Below are positions 18,181 to 27,102 of a DNA stretch of 64,000 nt, one piece after another. Origin of the DNA: Gillisella taibaishanensis (lineage in GTDB: Bacteria > Pseudomonadota > Alphaproteobacteria > Rhizobiales > Rhizobiaceae); assembly GCF_001938985.1 (NCBI RefSeq), contig NZ_MKIN01000020.1, forward strand, positions 248,001 to 312,000, in the 5' to 3' direction. A program made the position numbers and the translations under genes. How positions within the stretch are numbered: the stretch's first letter is position 1; every line of letters starts with the position of its first letter. The notes beneath the pieces are model-generated. The model did no database searches. It worked only from the letters and a program-made list of their open reading frames with translations, and was not told the DNA's origin.

Positions 18181-18804
18181 ATGACCGACGAAACAGCCAA
18201 AAACGGACCTGACGCTGCCGCTGACGCGCAGACTGAATCCCAGGTGCAGGACGAAACCATTGCCGCCGGGCAAGAGCCTTCGCAGGATAACGATCCGCTT
18301 GCAGCCCTGCAGGCCGAAAATTCCGAATTGCGCGATCGCTTTCTGCGACTTGCCGCCGAAATGGACAATCTGCGCCGCCGCACCGAGCGCGACGTCAAGG
18401 ATGCCAAGTCTTACGCGGTGACCGCCTTTGCCCGTGATATGCTGGCCGTGTCCGACAATCTTCGCCGTGCCATCGATGCTGTCCCCGCAGAAGCCAAGGA
18501 AGCGGCTGAGGCGGGCCTGACGGCGCTGATCGAAGGCGTTGAGATGACTGAGCGGGCCATGCTGACGACCCTGGAGCGCCACGGCGTGCGCAAGATCGAG
18601 CCGGAAGGCCAGAAATTCGATCCGAATTTCCATCAGGCGATGTTCGAAATCCCCAACCCGCAGGTTCCAAACAATACCGTTGTTCAGGTTGTTCAGCCGG
18701 GCTACACAATTGGCGATCGTGTTCTTCGTCCGGCTATGGTCGGCGTTGCCAAGGGTGGTCCCAAGGCTGAGGCGGCGACCGCTGAAGCGGACGGCAAGGC
18801 TTGA
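18181..18804 (+). CDS. grpE: Nucleotide exchange factor GrpE
   Basis: A 207-residue co-chaperone that releases ADP from DnaK. An acidic, disordered N-terminus (about 1-38) leads to a long coiled coil ([37 protein letters not shown]) and then the beta-wing head with [33 protein letters not shown] and the closing [21 protein letters not shown]. All are classic GrpE features. The plus-strand gene ends at a strong bidirectional terminator. hrcA is upstream on the same strand, separated by the ADP-ribosylglycohydrolase gene. Confidence 0.97.
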   Translation: MTDETAKNGPDAAADAQTESQVQDETIAAGQEPSQDNDPLAALQAENSELRDRFLRLAAEMDNLRRRTERDVKDAKSYAVTAFARDMLAVSDNLRRAIDAVPAEAKEAAEAGLTALIEGVEMTERAMLTTLERHGVRKIEPEGQKFDPNFHQAMFEIPNPQVPNNTVVQVVQPGYTIGDRVLRPAMVGVAKGGPKAEAATAEADGKA

Positions 18805-18853
18805 CCTGAGATCGGCATCGTCGCCGTTTTGGCGATCTGGTGCCGTCGCAAAC

Positions 18854-18890
18854 AAAAAAAAGCGCTGCGCAGAGATGCGCGGCGCTTTTT
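18854..18890. terminator. Bidirectional terminator between grpE and ptsN
   Basis: A 10-bp stem (AGCGCTGCGC and GCGCGGCGCT, one G-U pair) with a 6-base loop is flanked by an A-run on the left and TTTTT on the right. It can therefore stop grpE on the plus strand and ptsN on the minus strand, whose stop lies 47 bases away. Confidence 0.88.
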
Positions 18891-18936
18891 GCGTTAGTCA
18901 GTTAGTCGAAGGCTCTGCGAAGCAAATTAAGGCTGG

Positions 18937-19401
18937 TCAAGCCGCATTCGAAGACTGATCCTGATTCAGGAAGGTATAGATCGCGGTGGCGCTGTCGCTG
19001 GCGCGCAACTTTGCCACCAGATCCTGGTCGCGAAGCACACGGGCGATGCGGGAAAGCGCCTTCAGGTGATCGGCGCCGGCACCTTCAGGCGCCAGCAGCA
19101 GAAACACCAGGTCTACTGGTTGTTCGTCGAGTGCTTCGAAATCGATAGGCACTTCCAGACGGGCGAAGACGCCTTGAATACTGGAAATGCTGGTCAATTT
19201 GCCATGAGGAATAGCGATGCCATTGCCGACCCCGGTAGAGCCGAGCTTTTCGCGCTGCAGGATCACATCGAAAATTTCACGCTCGGGGATGCCGATCAGT
19301 TTAGAGGCTTTGGCGGCCAGTTCCTGAAGAAGCTGTTTTTTGGAATTGACCCTCAGGGCGGGTAATATCGCATCTTGATGCAGCAAATCTGCCAAGGCCA
19401 T
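18937..19401 (-). CDS. ptsN: Nitrogen regulatory PTS protein EIIA-Ntr
   Basis: A 154-residue phosphocarrier ending the nitrogen-related phosphotransferase chain. The phosphorylated His is H66 in GNGIAIPHGKL; the following region VFARLEVPIDFEALDEQPVDLVFLLLAPEGAGADHLKALSRIAR matches EIIA domains. In proteobacteria EIIA-Ntr adjusts potassium transport, (p)ppGpp and nitrogen metabolism. It lies downstream of rpoN and hpf on the same strand, the classic rpoN-hpf-ptsN order, with a 74-base gap after hpf. Confidence 0.96.
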   Translation of the reverse strand: MALADLLHQDAILPALRVNSKKQLLQELAAKASKLIGIPEREIFDVILQREKLGSTGVGNGIAIPHGKLTSISSIQGVFARLEVPIDFEALDEQPVDLVFLLLAPEGAGADHLKALSRIARVLRDQDLVAKLRASDSATAIYTFLNQDQSSNAA

Positions 19402-19475
19402 TTCAAAAAATCCTTATACCCGCCGACGCCATGAACGGGGAAAGCGGTGGTCGGCCACCGCTTTCCGAGAGCTTG

Positions 19476-20042
19476 TCAGCCCTTGATTGCGGCAGAATCG
19501 ATCCACCCGATATTGCCGTCCGTGCGGCGGTAGACAATGTTGAGATCATCCTTGCCCGGGCTGCGGAACAGCACGATGGGCTCGTCCGTCATGTCGAGCG
19601 CCATGACGGCGGTGGCGACGGACATGGTTCTGACCTTCTTGGTGCTTTCAGCAACGATGGTGGGGGCGAAATCCTCCGCCACATCCTCGTCTTCATCGGA
19701 GACGGGATCCATTACCGTATAGCTGATTTCGATATTGTTGGCCGGTGCGTGGTGATCCTTGAGCTTGCGCTTATAGCGTCGCAGGCGCTTTTCAATCCGT
19801 TCTGCAGCGGTATCGAAGGCCACCTGCGGATCGGCAGCCTCGCCGGTCGCATGCAGGTTGATGCCGGTGTCGAGATGCACGGCGCAGTCTGCGGAAAAGC
19901 GCGAAGCCGACTTCGTCACTGTGACCTGACTGGAATACCCTCCGTCAAAGTATTTGCTTACCGCGTCTGTGATCTGGCCGTCGATCTTCGTGCGGAACGA
20001 CTCGCCGATTTCCATATGTTTGCCGGTTACGCGTACACTCAT
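19476..20042 (-). CDS. hpf: Ribosome hibernation promoting factor, long form
   Basis: A 188-residue long-type HPF that drives 70S dimerisation into 100S particles in stationary phase. The N-terminal S30AE domain (1-100) shows MSVRVTGKHMEIGESFRTKIDGQI and the basic helix FDTAAERIEKRLRRYKRKLKDHH. After an acidic linker (about 112-130), the C-terminal dimerisation domain carries VMALDMTDEPIVLFRSPGKDDLNIVYRRTDGNIGWID. Length and both domains separate it from the short E. coli YhbH form. Regulation by RpoN, common in other bacteria, is not supported here by a visible -24/-12 site. Confidence 0.95.
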   Translation of the reverse strand: MSVRVTGKHMEIGESFRTKIDGQITDAVSKYFDGGYSSQVTVTKSASRFSADCAVHLDTGINLHATGEAADPQVAFDTAAERIEKRLRRYKRKLKDHHAPANNIEISYTVMDPVSDEDEDVAEDFAPTIVAESTKKVRTMSVATAVMALDMTDEPIVLFRSPGKDDLNIVYRRTDGNIGWIDSAAIKG

Positions 20043-20381
20043 GGAGTTTCCCTTCTTATCGTGATTTGCAGGGTGAGTTTACGCCAAGCGCGGGGCGCAT
20101 CCAAGCGTTTCCATAGTCCAAGGCGAAAGCTGTGCTAAGGACCGGTGTATGAACGGTTACAGGAACCGGCCGGATGGCGATGCGCGGTCGCCGCAAGAAG
20201 GGTTGTTCAGCATGTCAAGGACTGAACGGTCGTCTAACACTACCCAGGATGAGACTAAGTGTCTGATTTTGTACATGTCACTATTCCAAAATCGTTCCCG
20301 TGTTTTGGCGCTATGCTCTAGATGGCACGGGGGGTAATGTCAATATTCTGTTAACGAATATTGCAGAAACGTGATTTCCGC
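20043..20381. other. Intergenic region between hpf and rpoN
   Basis: 339 bases without a credible gene. It carries an inverted repeat AATATTC-7 nt-GAATATT (20342-20362) just after the rpoN stop, which could end or slow rpoN transcription although it lacks a T-tract. The hpf promoter should lie in the rest, but no convincing boxes were seen. Confidence 0.5.
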
Positions 20382-21947
20382 TCATGTTGTCTGCTTGGCC
20401 AGTGCACGTTTTTCCCGTCGGCGCTGCACGGAAGAGGCAATGTTCATGGCCTCGCGGTACTTTGCCACGGTGCGACGCGCCAGTTCCACACCTGTTATCT
20501 TCAGGCTCTCGACGATATCGTCGTCGGAGAGGATATTATCAGGGCTTTCCTGGGTGATCAGCATGCGGATCCGATGGCGCACGGCCTCAGCCGAATGGCT
20601 GTCGCCACCTTCGGCCGAACTGATCGAAACGCTGAAAAAATATTTCAGCTCGAACAGGCCGCGCGGCGTCAGCATGTATTTGTTCGAGGTCACCCGGCTG
20701 ACGGTCGATTCATGCATCTTGATGGCTTCGGCCACGGTCTTCAGGTTCAGCGGGCGCAAATGATCGACACCGTGGCGCAGGAACGCATCCTGCTGGCGGA
20801 TGATCTCGGTGGCCACTTTCATGATCGTCTTGGCGCGCTGGTCAAGGCTGCGGGTCAGCCAGTTGGCTGTCTGCAGGCATTCGGTGAGAAAGGCCTGTTC
20901 GCCTTCGACTTTTCCATCGCTGCCCTTGGCGGCCGCCTTGGTTCCCACTTGGCGCAGGCTGCTGCGGCGAATTTCGGCAAAATAGCTGTTGTTGACGAGG
21001 ACGCGCGGCAAGGTCTCCGGGTTGAGCTCGACCAGCCAGCCGCCCTCGGAAGAGGGCAGAACAAGAATGTCGGGCACGACAGTTTCCAGCGCATCCGTCT
21101 CGAAGCCAGCGCCAGGCTTGGGGTTGAGCTTGCGAATTTCCGCCAGCATGTCGATGAGGTCCTCCTCATCGACGCCGCAGAGCCGCTTCAGCGTCGCGAA
21201 ATCCCGTTTGGCCAGATAGTCGAGATTATCAATCAGCGCTGCCATGGCCGGATCGAGCCTGTCGCGCTGACGCAGCTGGATCGCCAGGCATTCGCCGAGA
21301 TTGCGCGCAAAAAGACCAGCAGGTTCCATTGTCTGCAACGCAGCCAAAATCCGCTCGACATCGGCAGGAGAGGCGCCCATCTGCGTGGCGACATCGCCGA
21401 GATCAATTCGGAGATAGCCGGCCTCGTCGAGCTGATCGATCAGGGCAAGCGCAATCATCCGGTCTGATGCGGAGGACAATACAAAGGGCAGTTGCTGGCC
21501 AAGGTGCTCGCGCAAGGATATTTTTCCGGCGACGAAATCGTCCAGGTCGTAGCCTTCGCCGTCCCCCTGGCCGCCTGGCATGGATTTCCATTGGCCAAGC
21601 ATTTCCGGCACGTCGGTCTTTGGTGTTGCACCATCGTCGGAAAAGGCCGTGCCGAAATTGGCATCCAGCTGCTCATTCAGATCGTTGTTGCTGCCCTGCT
21701 CATACCAATCGCTCTGCAATCCCTCGGCGGCGGCGGGCGGTGCTTCTGCTTCCGGGCCAGCCTCGCCGCCGCTCGTTCCTTCGTCATTTGGCGCAAATTC
21801 AAGCAGAGGATTCTTTTCGACTTCCTGCGCAATGAATTGCACAAGCTCAAAATGGGTCATCTGAAGCAGCTGAATCGATTGCATCAGCTGCGGCGTCATC
21901 ACCAGTGACTGGTTTTGGCGAAGGAAGAGATTGGCTGACAGGGCCAT
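20382..21947 (-). CDS. rpoN: RNA polymerase sigma-54 factor
   Basis: A 521-residue sigma factor for nitrogen, C4-dicarboxylate, flagellar and similar genes that need enhancer-binding activators. Region I is Gln/Leu-rich (MALSANLFLRQNQSLVMTPQLMQSIQLLQ), followed by an acidic region II. The core-binding domain contains GYLRIDLGDVA and GLFARNLGECLAIQLRQRDRLDPAM. The C-terminal domain carries the helix-turn-helix HESTVSRVTSNKYMLTPRGLFELKYFF and the RpoN box ARRTVAKYREAM. All three regions are complete. It follows lptB by 205 bases on the same strand. Confidence 0.98.
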   Translation of the reverse strand: MALSANLFLRQNQSLVMTPQLMQSIQLLQMTHFELVQFIAQEVEKNPLLEFAPNDEGTSGGEAGPEAEAPPAAAEGLQSDWYEQGSNNDLNEQLDANFGTAFSDDGATPKTDVPEMLGQWKSMPGGQGDGEGYDLDDFVAGKISLREHLGQQLPFVLSSASDRMIALALIDQLDEAGYLRIDLGDVATQMGASPADVERILAALQTMEPAGLFARNLGECLAIQLRQRDRLDPAMAALIDNLDYLAKRDFATLKRLCGVDEEDLIDMLAEIRKLNPKPGAGFETDALETVVPDILVLPSSEGGWLVELNPETLPRVLVNNSYFAEIRRSSLRQVGTKAAAKGSDGKVEGEQAFLTECLQTANWLTRSLDQRAKTIMKVATEIIRQQDAFLRHGVDHLRPLNLKTVAEAIKMHESTVSRVTSNKYMLTPRGLFELKYFFSVSISSAEGGDSHSAEAVRHRIRMLITQESPDNILSDDDIVESLKITGVELARRTVAKYREAMNIASSVQRRREKRALAKQTT

Positions 21948-22140
21948 GGCGGACGAAAAACTCCCCTACTATTCCCTCTTGGACCCCTTTTGTTTCTGTT
22001 ATGGATTTTCTGAAGTCCCAAGTGGCCCAAAAATTGCTTTTTTATGAGGTTTGGTCAAGCGGCAGAGCGGCTTGCGGCGCAAATATCCTATAATCTGGGA
22101 GCGTCTTCACCCAGGATTGCCGATTTTCATCAGGAATTGC

Positions 22141-22160
22141 GCCTCTGACGTGTCAGAGGC
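22141..22160 (-). terminator. Hairpin overlapping the lptB stop codon
   Basis: A 9-bp perfect stem (GCCTCTGAC and GTCAGAGGC, 2-base spacer) includes the last codons and TGA of lptB. There is no T-tract behind it on the minus strand, so it may protect the transcript end or reduce readthrough into rpoN rather than fully terminate. Confidence 0.4.
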
Positions 22161-22959
22161 TAAATTTTTCGCCGAGATAAAGGCGCCGAACATCGGAATT
22201 GTTTACAATGTCCTCAGCTCGTCCATGGGTCAGCACCTCGCCGGCATGGATGATATAGGCGCGGTCGATCAGCCCGAGCGTTTCACGCACATTATGATCA
22301 GTGATGAGCACGCCGATGCCGCGAGCCGTCAGGTGCCGCACCAGGTTCTGGATATCGGAAACTGAAATTGGGTCTACGCCTGCGAAGGGTTCGTCCAGCA
22401 GCATGAAAGTCGGATCGGTGGCCAGGGCGCGGGCGATTTCCAGACGTCGCCGCTCACCGCCGGAGAGCGACACCGCCGCCGCCTTGCGCAGTTTTTCAAT
22501 GTTGAACTCGGCAAGCAGCTCGTTCAGCTTCTGCTCGCGCTTGTCCTTATTGCTTTCATGCAGTTCCAGGACAGCCCGGATATTGTCTTCCACGGACAGG
22601 CCACGGAAAATAGAGGCTTCCTGCGGCAGATAGCCGACACCGAGTCTTGAGCGGCGGTACATCGGCATCGAGGTGACATCATTGCCGTTGATGGCGATTG
22701 TGCCCATATCGACAGGCACGAGCCCTGTTATCATATAGAAACAGGTGGTCTTGCCAGCACCGTTGGGGCCAAGCAGACCAACGGCTTCACCGCGGCGCAC
22801 GACCAGCGAAGCGCCGTTCACGACACGTCGTGTATTATAGGTCTTCGTCAGCCCATGCGCGATCAGAGTACCTTCGTACTTGTTCTTCTCGCGCCCATTC
22901 GAGGCCGCGCTGGCCGGACTCGCGTCCTGTTGTTGGGAGGTCAAACCTGGAACCTTCAC
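22153..22959 (-). CDS. lptB: LPS export ABC transporter ATP-binding protein LptB
   Basis: A 268-residue ATPase that powers LPS extraction from the inner membrane with LptF and LptG. Walker A is GLLGPNGAGKTT, the Q-loop lies in VGYLPQEASIFRGLSVEDNIRAVLE (the LptB-specific pattern), the signature is VSLSGGERRRLEIARAL, Walker B is FMLLDEPFAGVDP and the switch His is in LITDHNVRETL. A 30-residue, Ser/Ala-rich N-terminal extension precedes the core that begins GTLIAHGLTKTY. It is the last gene of lptC-lptA-lptB, 14 bases after lptA. LptFG are not in this window. Confidence 0.97.
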   Translation of the reverse strand: MKVPGLTSQQQDASPASAASNGREKNKYEGTLIAHGLTKTYNTRRVVNGASLVVRRGEAVGLLGPNGAGKTTCFYMITGLVPVDMGTIAINGNDVTSMPMYRRSRLGVGYLPQEASIFRGLSVEDNIRAVLELHESNKDKREQKLNELLAEFNIEKLRKAAAVSLSGGERRRLEIARALATDPTFMLLDEPFAGVDPISVSDIQNLVRHLTARGIGVLITDHNVRETLGLIDRAYIIHAGEVLTHGRAEDIVNNSDVRRLYLGEKFSL

Positions 22960-22973
22960 GTCTGCGTTCGCAA

Positions 22974-23552
22974 TCAGGGTTTTTGCTGTTGCGGCTGCTG
23001 TTTGGACTTCGGATCCAGCTGAATCTGCACGCGCTTGCCGCAGCTATCGAGCTTGGCTTCTCCGGTCGTCATATGGACAGTGAGCTTGCAGCCGACAAAA
23101 ACATTGCCACCCTCTGATAAAATGACCTTGTCGCCATCAAGCGTAAAGATCTGGGTGTTCATGTCGAAGTGACCTTTGTCGGCGGTCGCCTGCTGGGTAT
23201 CGGTATTGATGACCACGTTGTTCATCACATCGATCGTATCGATCTTGGCGTCGCCGCTGGTCACCGCAGCGCCCTGACCCTTATATTTCACCACCATATT
23301 GCCGGACCGCATGGTTGTCGTGCCCTGCACGACTTTCACATTGCCGTCGAAATTGGCGAGATTTTCCTGCTGATGCACTTCAAGCGCATCGCTTTCGATC
23401 TGAATCGGCTTGTCGCCGGACAATTTGAGCCCATTCATATTGGCAGTGGTCGACTGCGCAAATGCGCCGGTCGCTACGGCAGTCGCAGCAAGGCCTGCGA
23501 TCAACGCGGCGCGAGCCACGCTAAGGGGAAGGCGACGATGGCTTTGCGTCAT
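22974..23552 (-). CDS. lptA: LPS transport periplasmic protein LptA
   Basis: A 192-residue secreted protein that forms the periplasmic bridge for LPS. The signal peptide (about 1-32) has a hydrophobic core VARAALIAGLAATAVATGAFA followed by a likely AFAQ cleavage site. The OstA/LptA jellyroll follows: SGDKPIQIESDALEVHQQENLANFDGNVKVVQGTTTMRSG (about 45-84) and FTLDGDKVILSEGGNVFVGCKLTVHMTTGEAKL. The C-terminus is Gln/Pro-rich. Its ATG is 9 bases after the lptC stop, consistent with an lptCAB operon. Confidence 0.94.
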   Translation of the reverse strand: MTQSHRRLPLSVARAALIAGLAATAVATGAFAQSTTANMNGLKLSGDKPIQIESDALEVHQQENLANFDGNVKVVQGTTTMRSGNMVVKYKGQGAAVTSGDAKIDTIDVMNNVVINTDTQQATADKGHFDMNTQIFTLDGDKVILSEGGNVFVGCKLTVHMTTGEAKLDSCGKRVQIQLDPKSKQQPQQQKP

Positions 23553-23561
23553 GATCTGTTC

Positions 23562-24272
23562 TCAGTTGCCCGGTTTCTGAACGGCTGTCGGCGCGATATT
23601 CAACCGCACCGCGCCGGTCAGCGTGATTGTCTGTCCCTTATCGGTCATATCCATCGACTGTGCAACGACTGATGAGTCTTTCGTCTGGATAGCGACGGGT
23701 TGATTTGTCTTAAGCTTTCCGGCTTTCACGTCAAGGTCGGCGGATTGAAACTGTGCATCCACGCCGCTGGACAAATGAATCGTGAAGGGCTCGTCCAGCA
23801 CCATCTTGTCTGAAGAGCGGTCGTAAGTGCCACGCTGCGCTTTGATATCAGCGGACGTATCGTCATTGACTGGCATGGTCGCCGTGATCGTCTCAAGCGT
23901 GATGAGGTTGGGGTTCTTGATGTCCTGAAGCGCCCGCACGGCGTTCAGCGAATATGGTGAGCCATTGGAGTTGCGCCCAGAAATGGCCGGCTTGGCCATG
24001 ACCACCTTGCCATCCTCGATTTTGGCACCCTCGATTTTGATATTCTCGGGCAAATAAGCGCGTACGACAGATACGGCGACGAAGCCGAGCGTCAGCACCA
24101 CGGCAAGAGCGGGAAGGACGATGCGCAGGCGCCGAACGCGGTTGGAATGACCGATTGCCTTGCGGTAGGAAGCGTCGAGCGACGCTCCGCCCGAAACCGG
24201 TTCTGACGACGCGGCGGGACGCGGCTCCGATGGGTGCGGGGCGGAGGCACCTTTGTCTAAACGCTTGAGCAT
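23562..24272 (-). CDS. lptC: LPS export protein LptC
   Basis: A 236-residue bitopic inner-membrane protein that passes LPS from LptBFG to LptA. An N-terminal cytoplasmic stretch (about 1-45) is followed by a transmembrane helix VLPALAVVLTLGFVAVSVVRAY (about 51-72) and a periplasmic LptC domain with SLNAVRALQDIKNPNLITLE and DIKAQRGTYDRSSDKMVLDEPFTIHLSSG. I use ATG 24272; a TTG-initiated reading from 24365 would add 31 residues of atypical sequence. It heads the lptCAB run. The rnd gene that I recall from other Rhizobiaceae at this place is absent. Confidence 0.88.
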   Translation of the reverse strand: MLKRLDKGASAPHPSEPRPAASSEPVSGGASLDASYRKAIGHSNRVRRLRIVLPALAVVLTLGFVAVSVVRAYLPENIKIEGAKIEDGKVVMAKPAISGRNSNGSPYSLNAVRALQDIKNPNLITLETITATMPVNDDTSADIKAQRGTYDRSSDKMVLDEPFTIHLSSGVDAQFQSADLDVKAGKLKTNQPVAIQTKDSSVVAQSMDMTDKGQTITLTGAVRLNIAPTAVQKPGN

Positions 24273-24726
24273 GCTCGACAATCCGTAGAGCCGATCGGTT
24301 ATTTCGTCACCCGCTCGGCAGGTAAACCGCTTCCAGCTTCTTTTCGATACTGTTACTGGCTGCAAATATGGATTTTTTCAAGTCTCTTACAAGCATGCCG
24401 CGACGTCTTTTCGCATGCGCGAAATCGGCTAAGCTGAAAGCCATCCACATTCGTGGTCCCCGATCTTGTGTCTGGTCGTCGGTAAGGGGCTTGTCCTTAA
24501 GCAGGCGGGAAGGGTTGATCGGCGAGCGTTCTCGCAGTCAATTTCCGGTCATTGCGGCAGCTGCGCGTGTTTCCTCGCCTGTCTTCGGGCTTAAGCGATT
24601 GATTATTCCAATTTTTTATGATGTTTTACGGCCTGGAAAACGCATCCGGATGCGCCTTTGTCATCCTCAGGTGGCTGAGGCTTGGCAGGCGAGTCCTGAA
24701 TATCCTAGACCGAACAGGGGGTTAAC
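24273..24726. other. Divergent intergenic region lptC / ihfB
   Basis: 454 bases with no supported gene. It includes a 14-bp perfect palindrome CGCATCCGGATGCG (24641-24654) and a short inverted repeat CCTCAG-GTGG-CTGAGG (24665-24680), both within 90 bases upstream of ihfB, so they probably belong to its leader or operator. A 120-codon open frame through the region has no ribosome site and no recognisable protein sequence. Confidence 0.55.
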
Positions 24727-25038
24727 GTGATCAAATCCGAGCTGGTGCAAATCGTTGCGGCACGAAATCCGCATCTTTATCACCGCGACGTGGAAAACAT
24801 CGTCAACGCTGTTCTGGATGAAATCACCGATGCTCTGGCCTCGGGCAATCGGGTCGAGTTGCGCGGTTTCGGCGCCTTTTCGGTCAAGAATCGCCCTTCG
24901 CGCACCGGCCGCAATCCCCGTACGGGTGATACGGTTTTCGTCGAGGAAAAGTGGGTTCCCTTCTTTAAGACGGGTAAAGAACTCCGCGAGCGGCTTAATC
25001 CCGGCATGGACGATGAGGACGATGGCGACGCCGACTGA
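24727..25038 (+). CDS. ihfB: Integration host factor subunit beta
   Basis: A 103-residue nucleoid protein that bends DNA by about 160 degrees as a heterodimer with IHF-alpha, whose gene is not in this window. It begins [33 protein letters not shown]; the beta-arm region contains [24 protein letters not shown] with the intercalating Pro in NPRTG. A short acidic tail (DDEDDGDAD) ends it. The start codon is GTG at 24727, right after GGGGGTTAAC. IHF assists sigma-54 promoters, and rpoN lies nearby on the other strand. Confidence 0.95.
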
Positions 25039-25312
25039 CCTAAAGCCTTTATCCGACTGACGAACCGCTCTTTGGGCTGTGTTGCCGATCCGGTTTTCAA
25101 ATCTCGGCTTAGGATATACGCTGGAGGCGTGCCCCTTTGAAATCTCCAGCGGGGTCTTGCGCCTTTCTGTTTCTCCTCCATATGATGCCGCAATCGAAGT
25201 TTAGGCCGGTCGTTTGCGGGCGGATGGACGGTTTGCGGTACGGAAGCGTTCAGCCGCTAACAACGGCCAGAGGGTCGACCGCCGGTCGAGCCGAAAGGAG
25301 ATGCAAGTGGTG

Positions 25313-25654
25313 ATGAAAAAAATTATCAATATTGTCATCCTCGTGCCCTTGGCGGTGGTTCTGATCGTGCTGTGCGTTGCCAACCGGCAATGGGTGACGC
25401 TGGCGCTCAATCCCTTCCGTCCCGATGATCAGATGCTGTCGGCCGGTGCGCCCTTTTTCGTATTTCTCCTGTCTGCGTTCCTGGTTGGGGCCATTGTCGG
25501 CAGTTTTGCCACTTGGCTAACGCAGGGCAAACATCGCAAGCGTGCCCGTCATGAGGCGCGCGCTGCGGTGAAATGGCGTGGTGAAGCCGACCAGCACAAG
25601 AAGCGCGCTGAGCAGATGGCTACCGGCAGCTTAAACCAACTGCCATCTCCCTGA
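25313..25654 (+). CDS. LapA-domain inner-membrane protein
   Basis: A 113-residue LapA/DUF1049 protein. Two transmembrane helices are clear: IINIVILVPLAVVLIVLCVANRQWVTLALNPF (about 4-26 plus the conserved N-x2-W-V loop) and FFVFLLSAFLVGAIVGSFATWL. A basic, coiled-coil-like cytoplasmic tail follows (GKHRKRARHEARAAVKWRGEADQHKKRAEQ). E. coli LapA works with LapB in LPS assembly control. The start is ambiguous: ATG 25313 is used here, but AAAGGAG (25294-25300) fits a GTG at 25307 or 25310 better. Confidence 0.8.
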   Translation: MKKIINIVILVPLAVVLIVLCVANRQWVTLALNPFRPDDQMLSAGAPFFVFLLSAFLVGAIVGSFATWLTQGKHRKRARHEARAAVKWRGEADQHKKRAEQMATGSLNQLPSP

Positions 25655-25890
25655 ATGTTGCCCACTGATTCCGGCGGCCGACATCGATACTGCCTTTGTT
25701 TGCAGTCGTCTGCGCCGGAGAGCTCTTTATTGTCGGTCATTTGAATGATATGGGCGCTCGAACTTTGGCTGAGCAGGCGCATGCTTAGTCAAGCGGTTGA
25801 TGTGCCGATCCGCCACATCTGAATTTAATATTGCAGCCCGTATCTGCCATCGCGCATTGGCGGCGCTGATTTCGGAAAGCCTGACCGATC

Positions 25891-27102
25891 GTGAAAGACA
25901 AATCCCGCCCGCCCAGCAAGCGCGGTTCAAGCCGGAGCACTCCCAACCGGGGTGCGACAACCAAGCGCGACGATACCGCAAGGCCATCAGGCAGACCGGC
26001 AGATGCGGCCTCGCGCCCGGCGCGTCGGGATGACGTCAAGACCCGGCCGGCTGGCAATGCGGTAAAGTCGCCAAGAAATCAGGCTGGCAGGGCAGACCGA
26101 GCCGCAGAGCCTGCCGTGCAGCAACGGCAGGATAAAGATCAGACGGCTGAAGCATCAACGTCTTTGCCGCTGGCCTTGCGGACGGGCGCGATGCCGCGCG
26201 AAAACCTGCCGCTTATCCTGGAATCTCTTGGCGCCGGCGATTTCCATCTGATCGATAGCGGTCATGGTCTGAAACTTGAGCAATACGGGCCTTATCGGAT
26301 CGTCCGGCCAGAAGCACAGGCGCTTTGGCCGCCCAGCCTGCCTGCCCATGTGTGGGAAAAGGCAGATGCGATTTTTACCGGCGACACGGATGAGGACGGC
26401 ATGGGTCGCTGGCGTTTTCCGCGGGAGGCGCTGGGTGAAACCTGGCCGCTCGCGCTGCTTGACGTCGACTTTCTGGGTCGCTTTACATCCTTCCGCCATG
26501 TCGGCGTCTTTCCCGAGCAGATCGCCCATTGGCGCTGGATGAAGGAGACGCTCGAGAAGGCCGGCCGCCCTTTGAAGGTGCTCAATCTCTTCGGTTATAC
26601 CGGTGTCGCATCTCTCGTGGCGGCGGCCGCCGGCGCAGAAGTAACCCATGTCGATGCGTCCAAGAAAGCCATTGGCTGGGCGCGGGAAAACCAAACGTTG
26701 AGCCGGCTCGACCGGGCGCCGATCCGTTGGATCTGCGAGGACGCGATGAAGTTTATTCAGCGGGAGGAGCGGCGTGGTAGCCGCTATGATATCATCCTCA
26801 CCGACCCGCCGAAATTCGGTCGCGGTCCGAATGGCGAGGTCTGGCATCTATTCGAGCATCTGCCGCTGATGCTGTCGCTCTGCCGCGAAATCCTGTCGCC
26901 CAAGGCTGAAGGCCTAGTGCTGACGGCCTATTCGATCCGGGCGAGCTTCTATGCCATTCATGAATTGATGCGCGAAACCATGCGCGGCAAGGGCGGTCTG
27001 GTCGAGTCGGGCGAACTGGTCCTGCGCGAGGCCGGCCTCGACGGCAAGACGCATGGCCGCGCCCTTTCCACTTCGCTGTTCAGCAGATGGGTTCCGAAAT
27101 GA
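25891..27102 (+). CDS. Class I SAM-dependent RNA methyltransferase (RlmI-like)
   Basis: A 403-residue protein with two parts. Residues 1-95 are low-complexity, rich in Arg, Lys, Pro and Ser, probably disordered and RNA-binding. The catalytic part (about 100-403) shows LKVLNLFGYTGVASLVAAAAGAEVTHVDASKKAIGWARENQ (motif I and the acidic residue of motif II), a DPPKFGRG motif IV of the type used by base methyltransferases, and TAYSIRASFYAIHELM. RlmI family members make m5C in 23S rRNA, but the usual PUA domain is not obvious here, so target and base are uncertain. The start is GTG 25891 with a weak ribosome site; ATG 26191 at the start of the conserved part is an alternative. It overlaps trmH by an ATGA. 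Confidence 0.82.
   Translation: MKDKSRPPSKRGSSRSTPNRGATTKRDDTARPSGRPADAASRPARRDDVKTRPAGNAVKSPRNQAGRADRAAEPAVQQRQDKDQTAEASTSLPLALRTGAMPRENLPLILESLGAGDFHLIDSGHGLKLEQYGPYRIVRPEAQALWPPSLPAHVWEKADAIFTGDTDEDGMGRWRFPREALGETWPLALLDVDFLGRFTSFRHVGVFPEQIAHWRWMKETLEKAGRPLKVLNLFGYTGVASLVAAAAGAEVTHVDASKKAIGWARENQTLSRLDRAPIRWICEDAMKFIQREERRGSRYDIILTDPPKFGRGPNGEVWHLFEHLPLMLSLCREILSPKAEGLVLTAYSIRASFYAIHELMRETMRGKGGLVESGELVLREAGLDGKTHGRALSTSLFSRWVPK

Noticed and set aside
24368-24730. 120-codon open frame upstream of ihfB on the plus strand
   Set aside because: No ribosome site, odd composition (many Arg and Ser), no recognisable domain, and it overlaps the ihfB start.
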